Positions 8,889 through 15,100 of a DNA stretch of 16,804 nt are shown here, in pieces; position 1 is the first letter of the stretch, and every line of letters starts with the position of its first letter. The stretch comes from Victivallales bacterium (GTDB taxonomy: Bacteria > Verrucomicrobiota > Lentisphaeria > Oligosphaerales > Lenti-02): contig JABGQJ010000082.1 in NCBI GenBank assembly GCA_018648945.1, forward strand, positions 346 to 17,149. Direction: 5' to 3'. The notes beneath the pieces were generated by a model, which saw only the letters and a list, made by a program, of their open reading frames with translations, did not search any database and was not told where the DNA came from. Both the position numbers and the translations under genes were made by a program.

Positions 8889-11229
8889 CTTCGACCGCGT
8901 ATTGCGGGACAGCATCGTCGTGGAGCGAGTGGAGAAGCGCGCCCTCAACGGCATCGTCGTCAGCCCGACCGAGGTGCACGACAACTACATCCGCAGCAAC
9001 GAGAAGTTCGGCATCTCCTATGCGAAGGTCGATATCAACGGCAGGGGGAAGGATGGCGACCCGCTCGACGCCGATCTCCAGGCCCACTTCGCCGCGCACA
9101 AAGGGGAGTTCCTCCTCCCCGCCAGCAAGGTAGTCCGCGTGATTTCCTTCCCCCTCCCCAAGCCCCCGGACGCAAAGAGCATCCCCGAGGAGAAGTTGAA
9201 GGAACGCTTTGAAAGTCTCAAGAAGACCCGGCTGTTCAAGGGGCAGACCTTCGAGCAGGCTCGTGCAAGAGTCCTCAAGACGGTGGTGGCCGAAGAGCCC
9301 AGGAAGCAGGCCATGGCGACCGCCAATGCCGTGCGCGACGCACTCAAGGCGCGTCCGGCAGACGGCTCTCTGGCGGACCTCGCCAAGCTCGCCGACGACC
9401 TGGAAAAGGAACACGGCGGCGAGTCGAAGGACAGCAAGCCGTTCCTGGCCGGTGCCAAGATTCTCCCGGATTTCCCCAAGCTGCGCCAACTCCCCCAACT
9501 GGCCAGGCTTCTAAGCGCCGCCAATCCCGTTCCCGCCTTCCCCTTCGTTGCGGACAAGGCCTGCCATTTGCCCATCTTCCTGAAGACTGTCCCGGGCGGG
9601 AAGGCCGAGGAACTGGAGCCGGTCCGCGCCGCCGTAGTCGAGGCCGTGGTCGCCGAGAAGGCAATGGCCCTGTTCAAGGAGAAGACCTCCCCGCACGCGG
9701 CTGACCTGGAGGGAATGGTGACGTTCGACCAGCAGGCCTTCGCCGGCAAGCAGCTCGAAGACAGCGACGCCAAGACCACCGCTGCACGGACGGAAGTCTG
9801 GGAGAACGCCAAGACCTTCGCCAAGCGCTACCTGGCCCCCGGCTTCAAACCCGAGCAGCGCACGGCCTGGGTCGCCCAGTTCCTCGAGAGCGACGTCAAG
9901 GACAAGGCCGCAGAAGCCGTCACCAAGGAACTGGTGAGGGCCTACTTCGACGACAACCCCGACGAATACAAGGTGCGGGCGGAGGATCGCGTGCGCAAGA
10001 TTCTGCTCAGGGTGCCAAGAGATGCCGATGACGAGGCCAAGGCGGAAGCCCGCAAGAAAGCCGACGGGATCCTGGCACGCATCCAGGCCGGCGAATCCTT
10101 CGAACAGATCGCCAAGGACGAGTCCGACGAAACCTGGACCAAGGACAAGGGCGGCGACATGGGCTTCACCAAGAAGGGCACGCAGGGCGAGCTCGATGAG
10201 GCCATCGAGGCCTTGGCAGTGGGCGAACTGAGCGATGTGGTCGAGACCTCGCAGGGGCTGGCCATTCTCAAGCTCACCGACCGGCGCAAAGGCGTGCCAT
10301 TTGAGGAGGAGGCCAGGAAGAAAATCCGCGAGAAACTTGTCAAGGAACAAGTCGAAACCATGGTCAAGGATCAGGCCCAGGCCCTGTCCAAGGCCCTCGT
10401 CGAGGCCTTCGACAAATCCGTGGCCCAACTCCCTGAGAACGCGGCGGAGAAAGTCGTCTCCGCCCTTGCCGAACGGACGTTCAAGAAGATTGCGGCGGAG
10501 AAGGAGATCGACATCCTCGAGGTCAAGGAGCCGTTCGGGCCGATGGATACCATGAAAGGAGTTTCTGGCGGCGGATATACGCTGAGGACCAGCGTCCTCA
10601 GTCTCGCGCTCCACTCCCCGTTCTCCGATCCTGTGGAAGACAGAGGCAATCGGTTCGTGGCGATGCTGACTGGCATCTTCCCCGGACGCCTGTACGATCC
10701 CGTGAAGGAGAAGGACATCGTCATGGACGGCTACAGCAACGTGGTTCGCACTGACAACGCCCGGGCCGTGGCCGAAGCCAAGGCCAAGGCTCTCCGCGCT
10801 GCCTACGCTGCGGCCAAGGACGACGACGCCCCCGAAGACGAGAAGACCAAATTGAAGTCCTTCGAGCCGTTCACTCGCATGGAAGCGGCTAGCATGAACA
10901 ATAGCAGGGACCAGAGGGCGTACTACGGTGCCATGCGCCAGTTCATGGATCTCCCACAGGTCAACGGAATCATGAAGGAGATCGACAAGGCCAGAGCCAA
11001 GCCCGGCGACCTGCTTGGCCCGGTCGAGGGCGAGAGGGCCTACGTCGTGGTCCGGATCGACTCCCGCACACTCCCCGAGGAAGATGGGTTTGACGAGGTG
11101 ACCCGCAAGCAGCATGAGTACAGTCTGCGGCAGATCAAGGTCGCTACGGCGATCGGGGTGTTCTACGACCGCCTTGGGAAAGAGGCGAATGCCACGCTCT
11201 TCGGCAAGGACTACTCCGGCACCGAGTAG
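8752..11229 (+). CDS. PpiD/SurA-like peptidyl-prolyl cis-trans isomerase, main part
   Basis: The bulk of a membrane-anchored periplasmic folding factor. Meaningful sequence starts at base 8812 (DGVFDKD); residues encoded before that are out of frame with the family. A SurA_N-type helical region is followed by a long Lys/Glu/Ala-rich linker of several hundred residues. A parvulin (PpiC) rotamase domain then falls at about residues 518-615 of the rejoined protein (VRKILLRV, AGESFEQIAKDESDE, KGGDMGFTKKG, LAVGELSDVVETSQGLAILKL). A further helical C-terminal part follows. At about 931 residues when rejoined it is longer than E. coli PpiD (623). More than 800 uninterrupted codons downstream argue that the break is recent or a sequencing error. 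The gene ends at a strong terminator. No envelope client can be inferred. Confidence 0.85.
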   Translation: MPSPTRSSPNTSRLVPSSRKDGVFDKDTLDKVRENLLSRARMTGADFDRVLRDSIVVERVEKRALNGIVVSPTEVHDNYIRSNEKFGISYAKVDINGRGKDGDPLDADLQAHFAAHKGEFLLPASKVVRVISFPLPKPPDAKSIPEEKLKERFESLKKTRLFKGQTFEQARARVLKTVVAEEPRKQAMATANAVRDALKARPADGSLADLAKLADDLEKEHGGESKDSKPFLAGAKILPDFPKLRQLPQLARLLSAANPVPAFPFVADKACHLPIFLKTVPGGKAEELEPVRAAVVEAVVAEKAMALFKEKTSPHAADLEGMVTFDQQAFAGKQLEDSDAKTTAARTEVWENAKTFAKRYLAPGFKPEQRTAWVAQFLESDVKDKAAEAVTKELVRAYFDDNPDEYKVRAEDRVRKILLRVPRDADDEAKAEARKKADGILARIQAGESFEQIAKDESDETWTKDKGGDMGFTKKGTQGELDEAIEALAVGELSDVVETSQGLAILKLTDRRKGVPFEEEARKKIREKLVKEQVETMVKDQAQALSKALVEAFDKSVAQLPENAAEKVVSALAERTFKKIAAEKEIDILEVKEPFGPMDTMKGVSGGGYTLRTSVLSLALHSPFSDPVEDRGNRFVAMLTGIFPGRLYDPVKEKDIVMDGYSNVVRTDNARAVAEAKAKALRAAYAAAKDDDAPEDEKTKLKSFEPFTRMEAASMNNSRDQRAYYGAMRQFMDLPQVNGIMKEIDKARAKPGDLLGPVEGERAYVVVRIDSRTLPEEDGFDEVTRKQHEYSLRQIKVATAIGVFYDRLGKEANATLFGKDYSGTE
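8805..8817 (+). other. Frameshift site in the PPIase gene
   Basis: The bases AAG AAA G GAT GGC carry one G too many (8811 or 8812). Dropping it gives KKDGVF, the conserved PpiD/SurA_N 'F..DG.FD' motif, and joins the two frames perfectly. There is no stop codon or slow codon pair at the site of the kind known for programmed +1 shifting. Confidence 0.8.
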
Positions 11230-11249
11230 AACCCCGCGATTCAATCCCC

Positions 11250-11289
11250 AGGCCCCGACCAGGACGAAAGCACCTTGGTCGGGGCCTTT
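11250..11289 (+). terminator. Rho-independent terminator of the PPIase gene
   Basis: AGGCCCCGACCA pairs perfectly with TGGTCGGGGCCT (12 bp). An inner GG/CC pair lies across a bulge, and TTTCC follows. It lies 20 bases after the PPIase stop codon. Confidence 0.85.
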
Positions 11290-11291
11290 CC

Positions 11292-11357
11292 GTTGGCTGC
11301 CGAACCGGGTGCCAACCGCACGGCAGCCGACTCGAACTGCTGCGAATAGCAGATTCG
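11292..11357. repeat. Two further stem-loops behind the PPIase terminator
   Basis: GTTGGCTGCCG (11292-11302) pairs with CGGCAGCCGAC (11321-11331) with one wobble. CGAACTGCT (11333-11341) pairs with AGCAG-A-TTCG (11348-11357) with one bulge. Neither has a T tract. They lie upstream of the LamG/BNR gene and could be leader structure or simply secondary terminator elements. Confidence 0.4.
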
Positions 11358-11499
11358 GACAGAAGAACGGCCAGTTCTCGCATTTCCTCTTGGCCTTCGA
11401 CACCCTATGGTTCCATCTGTCCCACGCTCCATCCGCGCGACTGTGCGAAATCCGCACCTCGCTTCCCCCTTCACCAATCGGCCTGCCCGGAGGTCCACC

Positions 11500-13485
11500 G
11501 TGCCCAACCGCCATATTCTCGCTTTTGCCTGCTGCCTCTTCGCCGTATCAGTCACTGCGGAGCCGACCAGTACCGGCCTCGCCTTCGATGGTTCCCAGCC
11601 ATGGGCCGTCCCCGGCAAGGCTGTCGGGCTCAGCCGCACGACCTTCAGCTTCGCCGCGTGGGTGCGGATTGCCGGCAACAGGGAGAAGCAGGTGTTCCTC
11701 AACCGGGGCCTGCCTGGCACGTTGACCACCTTCTACATCTTTAAGGACAAGGTCCGCATGCTCGTGGAGAACGCCCCCGGTTCCTACACCCACGCCACCG
11801 CCGACTTGCCGACCCCGAAGGTCTGGACCCACTACGCGGGCACCTACGACGGCAAGGTCATCCGCATCTACCGCAACGGCAAGCTGGCCGCCACCACCAA
11901 GGCCCCGGGCCAGGTTTCGAAGAGCAATGCCGACCTCCATATCGGCAGCCAGAATGACTTCGAGCGCTTCCTAATCGGCTCCTTGGCTGACATCCGCGTC
12001 TGGAACCGAACGCTGACTGCCAAGGACGTGACTGCCGCGATGGCCGGGGAGACCGGCGGAGAGCTGGATCGCGACCTGCTTGCCCGCTGGACAAAGGACA
12101 GCCTGAAGAAGGACCAACTGGTCAGCCTTTCCCCGGGAACACTCGTTGCTCGGAAGATCAGCAAGGGATCACGGCTCATCAACAAGAAGGCCGATGGCTT
12201 CCGCGGCATCTGGTACTACAACCAGCGCCTCAAGAACAAGTATGTCTACAAGTACAGCGGCGGGCTCGGCACCTACTGCGCCAAGCACATCCCCATGGCC
12301 TGGTACGCGGCCAAGGCCAAGAAGACCTTCTTCTGCTACGGCGGGACCAACGCCAAGAACAGCACGCTCTACCACATGGTCTCCTACTACGACCATGCCA
12401 CCGGCGAGATCGCCCGCCCCACCGTACTCCTCGACAAGAGAACCACCGACGCCCATGACAACCCCGTGATCAATGTGGACGACGACGGCTACATCTGGAT
12501 CTTCTCCAGCAGCCATGGCACGGGTAGGCCCTCCTTCATCTCGCGCAGCGCCAAACCCTACGACATCGAGACGTTCGAGCTGGTCTGGACCGGCAACTTC
12601 TCCTACCCCCAGCCCTGGTACATCCCCGGCAAGGGTTTCCTCTTCCTCCACACCTATTACCAGGGCGGCCGAGGCCTCAATATCTGGACCAGCAAGGACT
12701 GCAGGACTTGGACCGACCGACGCCTCCTCTCCCATATCGAGATGGGCCAGTACCAAGTCAGCTTCCGCTGGGGAAGCAAGGTCGGCACCGCCTTCAACAT
12801 GCACCCCAAAGGCAAGGGGCTGAACTGGCGTACAAACCTGTACTACATGGAAAGCAAGGACTTCGGGGACACCTGGCAGACCGTGGACGGAAAGGTCCTC
12901 AAGACGCCCATCAGAGACTCCGCCAACCCCGCCCTGGTGGCCGATTTCAAGAGTAGAGGCCGCAACGTCTACATGAAGGACGTCAGCTACGATTCCCAGG
13001 GCCGCCCCATCATCCTTGCCGTCACCAGCGGCGGCTACGCGTCCGGCCCCGACAACGATCCCAGAGCCTGGACCACCGCCCGTTGGACCGGCACCGAATG
13101 GGAAGTCCGCAAGGCCTTCGAATCCGACAACAACTACGACACCGGGCCCCTCTACATCGAGAGCGACACCACCTGGTGCATCATCGGCCCCACGGAGACC
13201 GGCCCCCAGCCCTACAACCCCGGCGGCGAGATCGCCATGTGGCGCACCACCGATGCCGGCGCGAACTGGGAGAAGGTCAAGCAAATGACCAACAACAGCG
13301 AACTCAACCACACCTACGTGCGGCGCCCGGTCGATGCCCAGCCCGACTTCTATGGCCTCTGGGCCGATGGCCATGGTCGCCAGCCCTCGAAGTCTCGCCT
13401 CTACTACTGCAACCAAGCCGGCGATGTGTTCCAACTCCCCGAAACCGTGGACGCCCCCATGGTCAAGGCCCGCAAGCTGGACTAG
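11500..13485 (+). CDS. Exported LamG plus BNR-type beta-propeller protein
   Basis: A 661-residue secreted protein, probably binding or cleaving a polysaccharide. The GTG start is chosen because GGAGG lies six bases upstream and it yields a signal peptide (PNRHILAFACCLFAVSVTA, cleavage near A20). A concanavalin-like LamG domain follows (about 27-183; FSFAAWVRI, WTHYAGTYDGKVIRIYRNGK, IGSLADIRVWNRTL). From about 233 the chain resembles BNR_4-type propellers: GFRGIWYYNQ, then H319DNPVINVDDDGYIWIF, SSSH339G, FSYPQPW. Three Asp-box-like motifs are visible (SKDCRTW at 398, SKDFGDTW at 452, TTDAGANW at 583). BNR_4 relatives include polysaccharide lyases of the ulvan type as well as uncharacterised proteins. 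The sulfatase downstream supports a sulfated-glycan role, but lyase activity is not proven. Its promoter was not identified. Confidence 0.8.
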   Translation: MPNRHILAFACCLFAVSVTAEPTSTGLAFDGSQPWAVPGKAVGLSRTTFSFAAWVRIAGNREKQVFLNRGLPGTLTTFYIFKDKVRMLVENAPGSYTHATADLPTPKVWTHYAGTYDGKVIRIYRNGKLAATTKAPGQVSKSNADLHIGSQNDFERFLIGSLADIRVWNRTLTAKDVTAAMAGETGGELDRDLLARWTKDSLKKDQLVSLSPGTLVARKISKGSRLINKKADGFRGIWYYNQRLKNKYVYKYSGGLGTYCAKHIPMAWYAAKAKKTFFCYGGTNAKNSTLYHMVSYYDHATGEIARPTVLLDKRTTDAHDNPVINVDDDGYIWIFSSSHGTGRPSFISRSAKPYDIETFELVWTGNFSYPQPWYIPGKGFLFLHTYYQGGRGLNIWTSKDCRTWTDRRLLSHIEMGQYQVSFRWGSKVGTAFNMHPKGKGLNWRTNLYYMESKDFGDTWQTVDGKVLKTPIRDSANPALVADFKSRGRNVYMKDVSYDSQGRPIILAVTSGGYASGPDNDPRAWTTARWTGTEWEVRKAFESDNNYDTGPLYIESDTTWCIIGPTETGPQPYNPGGEIAMWRTTDAGANWEKVKQMTNNSELNHTYVRRPVDAQPDFYGLWADGHGRQPSKSRLYYCNQAGDVFQLPETVDAPMVKARKLD

Positions 13486-13634
13486 ACGGGGGGCTCGCTC
13501 TCGTTGCTTCGCACAAGGACTCCCCTACGCGCTCCCGGGCTCTGATGCGGTGCACCAGCAGCGGCAGTCGGCTGGTGGAACGGCCGCCGCAGAGCGCGAG
13601 CGCCGCCCGTACCACCGGCCAGCCTCTGAGGGGT

Positions 13635-13680
13635 CCGGGGAGGCACGCCTCCCCGGCGGGGCTCCGGGGCAGCGCCCCGG
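13635..13680. repeat. Pair of GC-rich perfect hairpins
   Basis: CCGGGGAGGC and GCCTCCCCGG (13635-13656) form a 10-bp perfect inverted repeat around two bases. CCGGGGC-AGC-GCCCCGG (13664-13680) forms a second stem eight bases later. They lie in the 265-bp gap between the BNR gene and the sulfatase gene, about 70 bases before the sulfatase start. No T tract follows. They may be an interspersed palindromic element, a transcript-stabilising structure or a Rho-independent-like stop. Confidence 0.55.
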
Positions 13681-13750
13681 CTTGCCCATGGCCGACGGAG
13701 GTGCTAGGCTCGGGGGTGTCCATCGCCCTCTCGCCAAGCCAGGAGTCCCC

Positions 13751-15064
13751 ATGCCGCGCCCCAACTTCCTCTTTCTGTTCCCCGACCAGCACCGTCCCGA
13801 CTGGCTTGGCTGCAATCCCGACCTGCCGTTGCGCACGCCGAATCTCGACCGCCTCGCTCATCGCGGCGTACGGTTCCGGCATGCCTACTGCGATTCCCCG
13901 CTTTGCGCCCCATCCCGGGCCGCGCTGGCCTCGGGGCGCAGCTACGACCGTTGCCGCGTACCCGACAATCATACGGACTATCCACTCGATCTCCCCACCT
14001 ACTACCAGGCCCTGCGGGATGTGGGCTACCGCGTCTGCGGCGTCGGCAAGTTCGATCTCCACAAGGACACCAGCGACTCCAGCAAGATGGATTGGCATCT
14101 GGACGGCTCCCGGCTCCTGCCCGAGTGGGGCTTCACCGACGGCATCGACAACGAGGGCAAGATCGACGGCAGCAACAGCTACCGCACGTGTGGAGGGCCG
14201 CGCGGCCCCTACCTGGAGTTCCTCGCGGATCGTGGCGTGGCGGACCTGTACTGCGAGGAGCATGCCGCGATGGGCAAGAACATGGGTGCCTACACCACCG
14301 CCCTGCCCGACAATGCCTACTGCGACAACTGGCTCGCCGAGAATGGTCTTCAGTTCCTCCGCAACTTCCCCGCCGGACAGCCCTGGCACCTGGTCGTCAA
14401 CTTCACCGGGCCACACAACCCCATGGATGTCACGGAGCGCATGCGCGGCGCCTGGGAAGATGTGGCCTTCGCCCCGCCTCGCAACAACGACAAACCCGAC
14501 CGCGAAGGCCTGCTCCGGAACCGCCAGAACTACGCCGCCATGATCGAGAATATTGATCGACTGGTCGGTGAGTTCCTCGCCGCCGTTACCGCCCGAGGCG
14601 AACTCGGAAACACCCTTATCGTCTATGCGTCCGACCACGGCGAGATGCTTGGCGATCAGGGCCGCTGGGGCAAGTGCCATTGGCGCACCGCCTCCGCTGG
14701 CGTGCCGTTGATCGTCGCGGGACCCGAGGTATGCCGGGACGTCGTCTCTGACGCACTCGTCTCCGTGCGCGATCTCGCTGCCACCTTCCTGGACTACGCC
14801 GACGCCCCAGTCCTGCCCGGCATGGATGCCTGTTCGCTCCGCCCCGTCCTCGAAGGGAAGCGGGAGAACCACCGACAGACTGTTGTCTGCGGGCTGCAGG
14901 ACTGGCGTCTCGCCTTCGATGGCCGCTACAAACTGGTGCGCCAGGACGGCCAGGACGACCGGCTCTTTGATCTCGACCGCGACCCCTGGGAGGAACAGGA
15001 CATTGCCTGCGCCAATCCCGGGATCGTCACCCGCCTCGCCGTGGCCCTCGATACCGAGCGATAG
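13751..15064 (+). CDS. Cysteine-type sulfatase (alkaline phosphatase superfamily, S1)
   Basis: Hydrolyses a sulfate ester, probably on a carbohydrate. The 437 residues start with RPNFLFLFPDQH (metal ligands D12, Q13). C52-A-P-S-R56 fits the CxPxR signature whose cysteine is turned into formylglycine by a maturation enzyme that is not in the window. SDHGEMLGDQGRWGK (D295, H296) supplies further metal ligands, and RLFDLDRDPWEEQD is the usual sulfatase C-terminal element. The ATG has AGGAG five bases upstream. The start lies directly at the catalytic core, leaving no room for a signal peptide, and the in-frame upstream sequence is not hydrophobic. It therefore looks cytoplasmic, although both neighbours look exported. 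The GH42-like gene follows 36 bp later, so the two probably share a transcript. The substrate is unknown. Confidence 0.93.
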   Translation: MPRPNFLFLFPDQHRPDWLGCNPDLPLRTPNLDRLAHRGVRFRHAYCDSPLCAPSRAALASGRSYDRCRVPDNHTDYPLDLPTYYQALRDVGYRVCGVGKFDLHKDTSDSSKMDWHLDGSRLLPEWGFTDGIDNEGKIDGSNSYRTCGGPRGPYLEFLADRGVADLYCEEHAAMGKNMGAYTTALPDNAYCDNWLAENGLQFLRNFPAGQPWHLVVNFTGPHNPMDVTERMRGAWEDVAFAPPRNNDKPDREGLLRNRQNYAAMIENIDRLVGEFLAAVTARGELGNTLIVYASDHGEMLGDQGRWGKCHWRTASAGVPLIVAGPEVCRDVVSDALVSVRDLAATFLDYADAPVLPGMDACSLRPVLEGKRENHRQTVVCGLQDWRLAFDGRYKLVRQDGQDDRLFDLDRDPWEEQDIACANPGIVTRLAVALDTER

Positions 15065-15100
15065 CCACGAGGCCAAGCAGTTCCTATGTGGGGATTCGCC

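Noticed and set aside
11407..11499. Upstream ATG for the LamG/BNR protein (31 more residues)
   Set aside because: It would bury the signal peptide behind an Arg/Pro-rich stretch. The GTG at 11500 has an ideal GGAGG site.
9511..11514. Antisense open frame of 667 codons over the PPIase gene
   Set aside because: The product is a Gly/Leu/Val-rich shadow (many LGLG-type stretches) of the Lys/Glu-rich coding strand, with no domain.
11500..11560. Lipoprotein signal in the LamG/BNR protein (cysteines 11 and 12)
   Set aside because: AFAC does not fit the lipobox, and the hydrophobic stretch before the cysteine is too short. A normal signal peptidase site after VTA fits better.
12169..13434. Antisense open frame of 421 codons over the BNR gene
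   Set aside because: It is a Val/Gly/Glu-rich shadow of a gene with a signal peptide, LamG domain and Asp boxes.
13334..13750. N-terminal extension of the sulfatase frame
   Set aside because: It overlaps the end of the BNR gene and yields Arg/Gly/Pro-rich sequence without family resemblance. The ATG at 13751 has a strong ribosome site.
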